This document shows, one piece after another, positions 24,479-36,157 of a stretch of DNA of 64,000 nucleotides; positions within the stretch are counted from its first letter, which is position 1; the number at the start of each line of letters is the position of its first letter. The position numbers were made by a program, and so were the translations under genes. The notes beneath the pieces are model-generated. The model was given only the letters and a program-made list of their open reading frames with translations. It did not search any database and was not told the DNA's origin. The stretch comes from Neurospora crassa OR74A (taxonomy: Eukaryota > Ascomycota > Sordariomycetes > Sordariales > Sordariaceae), in assembly GCF_000182925.2 (NCBI RefSeq), contig NC_026505.1:3286001-3350000 (forward strand). The letters run 5' to 3'.

Positions 24479-26041
24479 ATGTTGATAGAAGAGCAGAGAT
24501 ACATTCACGAGGATCTCGAACGCCTCGAGCAGGGTATCGCGGACCGTTTGCGCGACGAGCCAAAACAGGCATGTTTCCTCCACGCGAAGTATCTCTCAAG
24601 ACCTTCTGTGCTGACACATTCTTAGATTCATGAACGTCTTAATCGTGACCATGAGATATCCCAACTCCTCGATCAGATTCAACACCAGTCCCGTGAGCTT
24701 CTTCCCCTATACGAGGACAAGACTGGAGTGCGCTCCAAGGAAATCCAGCAGATTGGCAGTGGTGACCCCTTCGAGGAATTCTACAAACAAGTAGCCACTA
24801 TCAAGGAACACCACTCGCGGTACCCAAATGAGCAAGCCGAGAACTCGGAAAACTGGTACCGGCCGCGGAAGCATGGCGACGATCAGCCATTTTTGGTGGA
24901 AAGCATGTTCTCGGGCGAAGAGGCATACGGCCGTTTCTTCGATTTGCACGCCAGCCACGAATCCTACCTCAACCTTCCCAATGTGAAGCGACTCCCGTAT
25001 ATGCAGTATCTTGAAGTTTTTGACAACTTCCAACCCGGTTATGGTGGAGTCAAGCGGGCCGACAAGTTGACCGATCAATATTTCAAGTACCTCGGCGAGT
25101 TGATGGAGTATCTGGAATCCTTCATTCGACGTACGCGACCACTCGAAAATCTCGAAAAGGTGTTTGGTGGCTGGGACAAGGAATTCGATTCGGCTTGGGA
25201 AAAGGACGAAATTGAAGGCTGGCGCAAGGAGAAACTGGCGGCCAACGGCTCTGCGACAGACCGCACTCTGAGCAGCGCTGACGCGGTTTGGTGCGAGGCA
25301 TGCGAGAAGGAGTTCAAGAACGAAAACGTTTACAAGAACCATCTTACCGGCAGGAAGCACATCAAGGCCGCTGAGGTGTTGGCGGCGATTCACGGAGAGT
25401 CGGCCAACGGTACATCAAACGGCACGGTTGCCCCGCTAGCGCATCGCCTCAAGGAACGGGCGGTCGCTGAGAGGGAGTACCGCATCAAGAAGCTCGCCAG
25501 CGCTATGAAGACGGAGCGGGACGACACAAGAGTGAACGTTGAACGTAGGCAAGGCATGACGGAGCGTGAGCGGCAACAAGAGTTGGAGAATCTCTACAAC
25601 ACCACGTTCAGAAGGCAGGCTAAGGAGGCTGAGGAAGACGAGGATGATGGCGGAGATGATAAGATTTACAATCCGCTCAAGCTACCGCTGGCTTGGGACG
25701 GAAAGCCGATTCCCTTCTGGCTCTACAGGTTGCATGGTCTGGGTCAAGAGTTTCCCTGCGAGATCTGTGGCAACTTTGTCTACCGCGGCCGGCGTGCTTT
25801 TGACAAGCACTTCAACGAAACAAATCACATCACCAACCTGAAGCGTCTGGGTATCACAAACACACATCTGTTCCGAGACATCACGTCTATAGAGGAGGCG
25901 GTGAGGCTTTGGAACAAGATCCAAGGTGACTCGAGAAAGACCAACGTGGATGAGGGCTCGATCGTGCAGATGGAGGACGCTGAGGGTAATGTCATGCCTG
26001 AGAAGGTATATCTTGATCTGCAGAAGCAGGGTCTGCTTTGA
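24479..26041 (+). CDS. PRP9: Splicing factor 3a subunit 3 (SF3a60/Prp9)
   Basis: This SF3a subunit joins U2 snRNP before spliceosome assembly. Exons 24479-24568 and 24626-26041 give 501 residues. The N-terminal helix MLIEEQRYIHEDLERLE is family-typical. A matrin-type C2H2 zinc finger starts WCEACEKEFKNENVYKNHL (Cys253, Cys256), and a second is FPCEICGNFVYRGRRAFDKH (Cys408, Cys411), followed by HITNLKRLGI and the conserved tail (VYLDLQKQGLL). The single intron (24569-24625, 57 bp) begins with GC rather than GT (CAG|gcatgt) and ends TTCTTAG. No GT donor nearby keeps the frame, so this is a GC-AG intron. Charged coiled-coil stretches separate the domains. The gene is divergent from FAL1 and in tandem with SLX1. 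Confidence 0.95.
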
Positions 26042-26644
26042 GAGGTTTTAAGAGGATGGATGAGCAAGGTCAAAACACCCCTCTGAGACATTAACATAAT
26101 ACCCCAAAGTCCTCCCCGTCCAAAACAGAACTATGAATTCGGACTACTACATAAACCAATACATAGACAGCAAGATTGTTCGACATTTCATCCTGTAGAC
26201 TCAACAGAGCAGCCAAGGGCTTAGAAAGCTTGGGCCCACCAAAGTGGGGTATGGCGAAGTCAAGGGCGTGAAATAATTGGGCAGCCATTCCGGGTACTGC
26301 GGCCATGAATAAACAACATCTTGTAAACAAAGACGGCAACTTCCACTTCTTCACTGTCACCAATTTTCATCACGTATAAACTTGGTTACCCTTTGCCTTT
26401 TGCACCTCGAAAATACCACAATCGCCCAATGGGTGCAATCAACGAATGTTCGGTACTTCTTGGCGACTGTCCTGACTGACGCGACACTCGGTTCACATCT
26501 AATTCATTATCAAGCACATCGTCCACCGGGAAATTCCCAAAAGAAACAAGGTCTTGACTGCAAATGACAACAAGCCAAACGTCACGACAACCTCACCTAT
26601 AGAAAACATTTCCAATTCCCTCCCAATAGGGGAAAACAGAAACG
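26042..26644. other. Spacer between SF3A3 and SLX1
   Basis: This contains the 3'UTR of the splicing factor gene and the SLX1 promoter. No gene is seen. Confidence 0.45.
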
Positions 26645-27853
26645 ATGTCTACCACCACCACCCAAATCCAACCCAAACCCATCCCCGCCCTCTACACAGT
26701 CTACATCCTCCGCTCCCAGCCCCGACACGCTTCCCTCTACATCGGCTCCACGCCTCACCCACCCCGGCGCCTCTCACAACACAACGGGCTCGCCAAGGGT
26801 GGCGCCTATCGCACTTCGAAAATATCTCTTCGGCCATGGAACATGGTCTGTCTGGTCTCCGGTTTTCCGAGCATGATTGCCGCGCTGAAATTTGAATGGG
26901 CGCTGAATAACCCACACAAGTCGCTGCATATCCCTGCCGAAAAAAGGGCCGAGGCAGTGAAGGGACTGGGGAGGAGGAAGACGGGACACCTGAAAAGGCC
27001 GAGGAAGAGTTTGGTGGGGGTGATGGAGGCTTTGAGGATGTTGGTGGGGGTGAGAAGCTTTGGGAGGTGGCCTTTGAGGGTGCATTTCTTTGAGGAGGAT
27101 GTTTGGAGGGTCTGGGAGAGAGGTGGTTGGAAGGCTAAGAGTGGCGGTGGAGGGGTGGGAGAGCTGGGAGACTTGAAGGTAGAGGTGGTTACGGACTTTG
27201 GCAGTCCGACGGCGCCACAAGGGGCGGGCGTGATTGGGATGGGGGAAGAAGCTGAGAATGACCCGCACGATGACGACGACGGCGACGACGCGCAAGATGA
27301 GAACAAACATGGGATCTATGCTTTACCGCTCGATTACGCGCCGATAAAAGACTATGTGGCCAAGAGTCAGGAGATTTGGGAGTTTGAGAGGCAGGGGAGC
27401 TGTGTGGTGTGTAAGGAAGCTATGGTGGCGGGAAGGGGGTTATATGCGATCTGCCCGAATACAAGCTGTGAGGCTGTAGGACACCTTGACTGTTGGAGCC
27501 GGTGTCTCCTGAAGCAAGAAACAAGGAGGATGAAGATCGATGAAGGGGATGAGATACTTCCAGTGAAGGGAGAGTGTCCAAAGTGTCACGGCGAGGTTCT
27601 TTGGGGAGATATGATGAAGGAGTTGACATTGAGGATCAGGGGGCAGGCAGAGGTGGAGAAGCTGCTGAAGAAGAAGAAGAGGCGAAGGGCAGCGAAGGGC
27701 AAAGAGAAGGGCAAAGGGAAGGTCGCTGATGAGAAAGGGAACAATGCTGAGGGGAGAAATACAAAAGGGAATCGAGAGGTGAAGACGACGCCTCAGAGGG
27801 TCGTGGAGGATAGCGAAGACAGCGAGTTTCTCGATATCGCGTGCCTTCAGTAG
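26645..27853 (+). CDS. SLX1: Structure-specific endonuclease subunit SLX1
   Basis: SLX1 is the nuclease subunit of SLX1-SLX4, which cuts branched DNA such as Holliday junctions and flaps in the nucleus. This is one intronless ORF of 402 residues. The GIY-YIG domain is at the N-terminus: ALYTVYILRS replaces GIY with TVY, then SLYIGST, with candidate catalytic Arg41 in PPRRLSQHN and Glu84 in LKFEWAL. An acidic linker (DDDDGDDAQDE) leads to the SLX1 C-terminal RING-like zinc finger (about 253-325): CVVCKEAM, CPNTSCEAVGHLDCW and CPKCHGEVLW. The tail is Lys-rich and ends in an acidic patch with EDSEDSEFLDI. The start ATG lies just before the domain. Middle and C-terminal parts use G-rich codons. 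Confidence 0.93.
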   Translation: MSTTTTQIQPKPIPALYTVYILRSQPRHASLYIGSTPHPPRRLSQHNGLAKGGAYRTSKISLRPWNMVCLVSGFPSMIAALKFEWALNNPHKSLHIPAEKRAEAVKGLGRRKTGHLKRPRKSLVGVMEALRMLVGVRSFGRWPLRVHFFEEDVWRVWERGGWKAKSGGGGVGELGDLKVEVVTDFGSPTAPQGAGVIGMGEEAENDPHDDDDGDDAQDENKHGIYALPLDYAPIKDYVAKSQEIWEFERQGSCVVCKEAMVAGRGLYAICPNTSCEAVGHLDCWSRCLLKQETRRMKIDEGDEILPVKGECPKCHGEVLWGDMMKELTLRIRGQAEVEKLLKKKKRRRAAKGKEKGKGKVADEKGNNAEGRNTKGNREVKTTPQRVVEDSEDSEFLDIACLQ

Positions 27854-30614
27854 GCGAAAGAATTCCACTCTTCAGAGAGCTGACTCTAATTGCTGGCCCA
27901 ACCACGATATGCTCTTATTGATTTATCCTTGGCCTCTGGGACTCCAAGGCTGATGCGTGCCATGACATAATCAAGTTGGTCGACTCAAAGCATCAGACCA
28001 ACCAACAGAAACAGCTAGGGAAACCACAGATGTGATTGGACTCATTGGGGAAGAGGCTCGGAGGGTTGAAAGAGAGGTGCCGGTTGCGGTCTCACGTGTC
28101 TGCTGAGTCATTCAGATCTGCCCCGCCAACGCAGCGAAATCGCCCCAGTCTGCTGGCCTTGGCATTTCTCTTCAACGTCAAGTCTTTTCTGATTGGAGGG
28201 CGATGCGACTACTGACGGCCATACCCCTGTCAATATCAGGGCCTTTCTTTCGGTTCGACCGGTGCTTAGATTTCCCGGGTCCATCGAGTCCATCTTTTCT
28301 CTTTCATGGAACTGGACATGATGGGATGTGGTCTCCAGGCATTTTATGACTCCGACTGAACCCCGAGTCGGACTGCCACCTGGAACTGCCATGCACATTT
28401 GGCCGCTTGCGGTATTCCAATTGTCGCATTGCCCTATGGCTTTCCTCCAGATTCAGGATATTGTAACAACCTGCAGACTCACCATACATTTGTGATCATT
28501 TGAACAGTTGCGATTTTGGGAGGACTGATGATCGTGCGTCTAGTTTTATTTCTTTGCTGGCCACGGGCGGCCCAATCGATCGAAACTTGCGAGAACCCAA
28601 AATCTTTGGACGATATTCGCTATTCCAGTGGGCATGGTGCAGTGGAAGGCACAAGTTTTTGTTTCCGGATGCATAAAAGCTGACCACCCTCCGCTCTTTT
28701 ATTCCATTGATTCCTTTCTCATACTCCAGCGCCATGACAGTGATGTTTCAAAACGAAGTATATCTATCCTTCCTCAAACCATATTGTTCGGTCGTGCATT
28801 AGAGTCATGATGGCGCATTGATGCCTATACCGCAGCTCGGACCTTCACCCCTGCCAATATCTCGACGACTGGAGGGGATCAAGCACAACACAGTTTGCAG
28901 GAGTACACTGTGTTTGCGGCGGATGGACGAGACTTGCCCAGTGCGTGAGAAAGAGTACCCCGAACTGTCCAGAGAAAATGGAAGAAAGGAAAATTTCGAT
29001 TTATGACACACCGACACCTACCTACCTAGGTGTACGGTTGATATATTGGCACATTGGAGTTTCCCGTCAATGGAGAACGCACCTCCCCGGCCAGTCTAGG
29101 AACAAAAGATAGAAGGCGAAAAGGCTGGCAATATTGACCTCAGTCGCACGTACTTTAACATAGCTGAAGCGCGCGCACTTTCTCTCGATTGATCCGAGGT
29201 TGACTGTAGCAGATGGTTTGATGTATCAGGTGCGACTTTGTTTCACTACATAGGTAGGTATTCAAACGGAGTCGATCCATCGATGATGACATTGAAAATC
29301 AAAGATACAGAGGTACGGAACTTGGCCTAGAAGGGTCTAGTGGAGATCCACCAGATGCCGGAGGACCGCGACTGAACTCCAATGGCGGGCGGCATCATGT
29401 CTGGCGTCGCTGCTGCCATGACCGCGCTGCAGAGTTGCGCCCTCCCCATTTCGTCCCGACAGCTACCGCAGCGCCGCTTGCCCTTGGTCCTTGTTGGATT
29501 TGAACGTCTTCCGAACGTGTCCCGCTGCCCGTCAAACCACCACTTGTCTCAACCTGTGCAAGTGGAATGGGCCCACTACCTATGTAGTAACATGCCCCTG
29601 CCCTCTTCCTGATAGTAACCCAATTCCCATCTACACACGCTACAACCCTCAAAACTGTATACCTCCACCACTTTCAGATCTGGGACCGGGGAGCTACTAC
29701 GCTATCAATCAGTTCACTGCCAGTCTTGGGCGCCCACACACCTCATCCTCACACCACATTTTATCGATTCACCATTCACATCGTCCCGTGCTGCTGTCCA
29801 CGTCCCGGCCATTCTTCCTTCCACCTTCACTTCCACTTCTTGCTCCCTTCCGGTCTCCGCCTGGCCCTGGCCTCTATCTCCATTTCCATTTCTCTCTCTT
29901 TCTCTCCGTCCAGTCTGCACTCCCGTTTCCAACGCCATAACAATTTTGGAACCATCTGCCAGACTTTCTGCTCGGCCAACCCTTCCGCCTTTCCGGGTCA
30001 ATCCACTCATTCTCACAATCATCAACCAGCCTCACTACGAACGCATCCAGTTGTCCAACCCCGTATTGCAACCTTGATTAGTTTCAGACGACAAACCTTC
30101 AGGTCTACACACGGAGTGTCTGTACAAACAGCCAACCCTAACACGGTAGACCGAGGTAGTGGAGGAACTTGGACGAGGTTCGATCTGCATTTCTTTTCTG
30201 CGACACATACACGCACGAACGATATCCCTACCCTCTTAGTCGCCTTCTGGCCCTCAGTTTTCAGGTTCTCAAGGCTCGCTCCCTGGGAAACATACACTCA
30301 ACCTGTCCGCCACAGTTCTTCGTCTGCGAAGACCCTGCACTTACTAAAAGCAGCAGCGCAGAACCGGATATCGCATCCCCAATTTACGCACAACTCCCTG
30401 TAGCGCCATATCATTTCGCGGTCCTGCGCTGTCGACCGTTCTTCCCCAAACCAGCCCTCAGCCTTGTATCCTACGATGCGTCCGATATTTCGATAAGACA
30501 GAGACCTCCGATTTCGTACACACCAATACGTTACAGCTGCGTCTCGACCCACCCACCACCGATCTTCGCCTGTGTGATTATCAATTCGCCCTCCAAAGAT
30601 AGCCTCCACTCGCC
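27854..30614. other. 2.8 kb spacer upstream of the KDM5 gene
   Basis: The right ~900 bases (about 29700-30614) are strongly pyrimidine-rich, as expected for a long fungal 5'UTR. A CCTACCTACCTAGG motif lies at 29017-29030. Open frames up to 225 codons occur in the pyrimidine-rich part, but their Ser/Pro/His composition only reflects the base bias. I find no supported gene. Confidence 0.4.
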
Positions 30615-33600
30615 ATGGTGTCCACCCCGTCCGGAGGCGGGTCTGTCGCTGTGGCGGCTGCCGGAACGTCGAGCAACAATGCAAGCGCGCGAGCCTCCCC
30701 TACCGTTACCTCCCATTCCAGCAACGGCAAGTCCAAGACGGCGCCAGTCAACTCGAACGGCTACCATCCTCCGAAATCCCAGATCCCGCTGAGCTTCATG
30801 AAGAGCGAACCTCTCGATTTGAATTCGGTGGAGCGACGCGGCCAGCCTACCGCGTGCAAGGAACCTTCAAAGAAGAAGAACCGGCCTCATGGTCTTGAAG
30901 AGGCACCATCCTATTGCCCAACTGAGGAGGAGTGGAAAGAGCCCTTTGAGTACATTCGCAAAATCACACCAGAGGCCAGCAAATTTGGTATCTGCAAGAT
31001 CATCCCGCCCGAGTCATGGAACCCCGATTTTGCAATTGACACCGAGGTACGCTCGCTCGCCCGTCAACAGCCGTGATGCCATTTGCAACCATGCACTCTT
31101 TCAGGGCACAGATTCTACGGATGGGCTTGCTGACCTATGCTACTGCAGAGATTCCACTTTCGTACCCGCAAGCAAGAACTTAATTCGATTGAAGGCAGTT
31201 CGCGCGCCAATATCAACTATATTGACGCCCTTCAAAAATTTCACAGACAACATGGGAACAACCTCACGCGGCTCCCTTACGTTGACAAAAAGCCGCTCGA
31301 CTTATTTCGCTTAAAGAAAGCCGTCGAAGCTAGGGGAGGGTTCGACAAGGTGTGCAAGCTGAAAAAATGGGCGGAAATCGGACGTGATCTGGGCTACAGC
31401 GGGAAGATCATGTCATCTCTTTCGACATCGCTGAAAAATTCGTATCAAAAATGGCTTTGTCCGTACGAAGACTATCTGCGAGTCGCAAAGCCTGGCGTTC
31501 ATCAGCAACTCGAGCTGGAATACGGCGGGCCTCTCACACCCAGCCCAGCCCCGAGCCCAATGAAGCGATCAAATGCCCAGACCCCCTCAGACCTTCGCGG
31601 CGAATCTCCATCTCGGCACCCCACGGAGGCAGCAGTAAACGGGCACGCCAAGGATTCTGATCGGGATGTCACAATGACAGACGCCCCATCGGTACCAGCG
31701 CCACCGGTCAAAAGTGGCTTCACAGCCATCAACACTGGAGGCTTCACGGCGATCAATTCCGGGTTCACGAGTATAAACCGTCCGCTGGCCCCTGCATCAG
31801 AAGCCATCACCCCGCTGTCCTCTGCCAAGAATACCCCTGAAGTTCGACCATCAGCAGCTGGCTCGTCTTCACTGAAGCGGCAACTAAGCTTCGATAGTAC
31901 GTCAGATTCCGCCAAAAAGGAAAGCTCGGTGGACAAGGACGATGGAGAAGCAGGCAGTCGTCGTAGCAAGAGGCTCAAGAAGGGTAGGTCATATCATTTC
32001 CCCCACCTTCAGGCATATCAAGGTTCGCGGGCCGAGGCATGTGGTGCTGCACGCAGTCTTATCGTCTGCGAAGCAAGAACATCGTTTCATCTCTTTTGGA
32101 ATCTGTGCTCCGAGTTCAGGACATTTCCTGGTTTACATACGCTAACCTGACCTCTATGACAGATTCGGTACCAACAGTGGCTGGTTCACACATGTCGCTC
32201 TTTCGTCCTTCTGCACCCAGAATTCCAAGAGAGGACTCGAGTTCGGGAGAGGTAGGTCTGACATGAAGGTTTAGATGGGGACCCCTACTGACACTGTGGT
32301 AGAATTGCGAGCAATGTGGCAAGGGTAGTGAGGAGGGCTCATGCATGCTGGTTTGCGAATCCTGCGATAACCACTACCATGGCTCGTGCCTGGATCCTCC
32401 TCTCAAGACCAAACCAGAGAATGAATGGAACTGCCCGAGATGTCTCGTCGGAGACGGCCAGTTTGGCTTCGAAGAGGGCGGCCTCTATTCGCTCAAGCAG
32501 TTCCAAGAGAAGGCTGCCGACTTCAAGCAAGGCTACTTCGAGAACAAGATGCCTTTCGATGCGGTTCTCAATTGTCATCGTCCGGTTACCGAAGATGACG
32601 TTGAGCGTGAGTTCTGGCGCTTGGTCGCAGATCTGGAGGAGACCGTCGAAGTCGAATATGGCGCAGATATCCATTGCACGACACATGGCTCTGGATTTCC
32701 GACCGTGGAAAAGAATCCCAACAATCCCTACTCAACGGATCCATGGAATCTCAACCTGCTGCCTCTTCACCCAGAAAGTCTCTTTAGGTACATCAAGACT
32801 GACATCTCCGGCATGACGGTACCGTGGGTATATGTGGGCATGATTTTCTCTACCTTTTGTTGGCACAACGAAGATCACTATGCGTACTCTGCCAACTACC
32901 AGCACTTTGGCGCAACGAAGACCTGGTATGGCATCCCCGGCGAGGATGCTGAAAAGTTTGAAGCCGCGATGCGTGAAGCGGTTCCGGAGCTGTTTGAGAC
33001 GCAACCGGATCTCCTATTCCAGTTGGTCACTTTGCTCACGCCTGAACAACTGAAAAAGGCAGGCGTGCGTGTATATGCACTGGATCAACGGGCCGGTCAG
33101 TTTGTTATCACTTTCCCAAAGGCCTACCACGCGGGCTTCAACCATGGCTTTAACTTCAACGAAGCCGTCAATTTCGCCCCTAGTGATTGGGAGCCATTCG
33201 GCCATGCTGGAGTGGAACGACTTCAGACATTCCGACGGCAACCATGCTTTTCTCATGACGAGCTGTTATGGGCCGCGGCAGATGGAATTACGGGTACCGG
33301 GTTAACGATCCAAACAGCGAAATGGCTCGCCCCTGCTCTCGATCGGATCCATCAGCGAGAGATGGTGCAGCGTAGAGAGTTCATCGGTAAGCATGACTTT
33401 ATCGCCACGCATCTCGACGCAAAACATCCGTCTCCGCACCATCTCTGCGTTTTTAACGGAGAAACGAACGAGAAGTGCCCGATCCAGTTTGCCATCAATG
33501 ATGTGGATGTGCCCGAAGACGAGTATGCATGTTTCTACTGCAAGGCGTACACCTACCTATCCCGGTTTGTATGCCTGAAGACGGGCATGGTACTATGCTT

Positions 33601-36157
33601 ACTACATGCTGGAAGCCACAAATGCTGCGATGCTCAGGAATCAGACCGCTTTTTAGGCAAAGAACACGCTCTTTATTATCGGAAATCGGATGAGGTCATG
33701 GCATCTACCCTCAAACGGGTGACCGACAAGGCCAGTGTGCCGGAGACATGGGAGGAGAAATACCAAAGACTCCTTGACGACGAAGCGAAACCGTCACTCA
33801 AGGCGCTACGCAATTTGCTAAGCGAAGGCGAGAAGATTCCCTACGAGTTGCCATCGCTTTCCACTCTCAAACTTTTCGTCGATCGCTGTAACCACTGGGT
33901 AGAAGAGGCGACTAATTACACTATCCGCAAACAGCAGAATCGCCGAAAAAGCGAAAAGGCTTGGCCAGTCGGCGTCCGAAAATCCGTCGGAAACGCTGAA
34001 CACGATCAAAAGGAGCGAGAAATGCGCAACGTTGCCAACATTCATCGCCTCCTCGACGAAGCGGAGATGATTGGGTTCGATTGCCCTGAGATTCAACAAC
34101 TACGGGAGCGAGCCGAGGCGATCAAAGCGTTCCAGGAGACTGCAAAGAAGGTGTTGGATCTCCCACGAGACCTTCAACCAATCGGTTCAATCGAAGAGCT
34201 CCTTGAGGAAGGCCAGAATTTCAACGTCGATATCCCCGAGGTAGAAAAGCTCTACAGCGCGCTGGAGCGACTCAGATGGGACGAAAAGGCCCGGGAAAGT
34301 CGATCCAAGTTCATGACCCTCGATGAGGCGCAAGAGTTGGTAGACGAGGGAAAGCGCCTCGGTATCCAAATATACGAGGATAACATCAAATACTTGGAGG
34401 AAAAACTTGAAAAGGGTCGAGAATGGGAAAAGAAGGCCAGGGAGTTGATCAACGCCGATGTTGTGAACTACTCGCAACTTGACTCCTTGTCGGTACAAGC
34501 GCAACACGCCAACCTGCCAATCTCCAAGGGGACGCTGGATATGGTCGACGCGATACTATACAAACAACGTGAGGCTCAACGCCAAATCATCGACCTGAAT
34601 AAGCGCTCCGCTGATCCAGATTATACCCAAAGACCCAAGTATAATGAGGTTGCTGAGGTGATGAGGAAGGTCGAAGAACTCCAGGCCAAGCCTCCCGGCA
34701 CGCTCGACCTTGAAAAGGAACAAAAGCGCCATGAAGACTGGATGCGTAAGGGGAAGAAGCTTTTTGGCAAGAGTAACGCCCCATTGCACATTCTCAAGAG
34801 CCACATGGACTACGTCCTCGACCGAAATAAGTGGTGTTTCAACACTGTCGAGGACACGCCAAGATCGCCTGCTGAGCCAGCATCCAGGGAGCCCAGTGTG
34901 GATGGAGAACATGACTCCTCAGACAACGAAGATGAAAATGGTTCGAGGCAAGTGTTTTGCATCTGCCGCCGTGTGGAAGCGGGTATGATGATCGAGTGTG
35001 AGCAGTGCCATGAATGGTATCATGGCAAGTGTTTGAAGATTGCTCGTGGTAAAGTGAAGGAGGACGACAAGTACACCTGCCCGATCTGCGACTGGCGAGT
35101 CAAGATCCCTCGGGACGCATCGCGGCCCAAGCTGGAAGATTTGATCGCTTGGTATGAAGAGATACCAAACCTTCCGTTCCGGCCGGAAGAGGAGGGAGTC
35201 TTGAAGGATATCATCGACATGGCTGAACGTTTCCGCAAACACATCTCGCCTCTGTGCTCTGGTTTTTCGACCGCTGCCGATGCAGAGAACCAACGTTTCT
35301 ACCTCCGGAAAATCGAGGGTGCTGAAATATTGCTGGCATACGAAACCAATTATCTGCGACAGGAATTGCATAAGTGGAATCCCGTTGCGCCCGAGCCGCC
35401 CCCGATTCTGGAGCAGTCTAAGAGTACTCGCAAGCCCCGGCCCACAAAGCTCCAAAAGTTGCTACAACAACATGGTGTGCAAGATCCGGACGACTTGCCT
35501 GAAGATGTTCGAGGAAGAGCGAACAGCCTCAAGCGTAAAGCTCAAAACGCTGAGGCCCATGCTGGGGGCTTGGGTACAGGTCCCGGCATGCACCCATTCG
35601 GCCCCAGTCACACTTACTTCTCGCGGCAGTCATCAGCTCAACCCCAAACGCCGGGCTTGCCAATGACCAACAGCTCTCACGCTCACCCCTCGCGTGGGCC
35701 AGACTCAGTGTCACCCTCCAACACCCTGAATGGGCGTACGGGCTCTCTATCCCATCATTCGCCCCTTCACCATTCGCGCTACTTTAACGGAGACAACAGC
35801 ACATCCGGCCAGGCACTCAGCATCGAAGACCGGATTCTCCGTGACCATCACGATAACGACGACCATGCGGACGCTAATAGAGCCAAATTTCGTGACTCCA
35901 TTTGGGGCAGCGCCAGTTCCGCAACTAAGAGGTCCTCGGCGTCCGCCCTGGTGACGGAAAACGACCCTATGGGCATCGGCCCGCCTGCTGACGAAGGCGT
36001 AGCGGACAATCACATGTTCATTGACCTTGTGCACGATGACGACGAAGAAGACGAGAGGAGAGGAGCGGCGGCGTCGGCATCGGCCGACCTGGTGGCTGAC
36101 CACCACCATCACCGCCATGAAATGGAGACGGATCACGATCACCTGTTGGAGGTGTAG
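30615..36157 (+). CDS. KDM5: Histone H3K4 demethylase, KDM5/JARID1 family
   Basis: This Fe(II)/2-oxoglutarate oxygenase removes methyl groups from histone H3 lysine 4. Exons 30615-31046, 31149-31983, 32163-32251 and 32303-36157 give 1736 residues. Domains in order are JmjN (~96-160, split by intron 1), ARID (~165-255), a Ser/Pro-rich linker with three GFT[AS]IN repeats (from ~334), PHD1 (~453-500, NCEQC), JmjC (~620-745; His640-x-Glu642 in [11 protein letters not shown] and His728 in AYHAGFNHG), C5HC2 zinc finger (from ~844), PLU-1 helical region (~915-1245) and PHD2 (~1338-1388, [23 protein letters not shown]). The tail is disordered and ends in an acidic then His-rich stretch. All iron ligands are present, so it should be active. 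The ATG is in CGCCATGG context. Confidence 0.95.
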
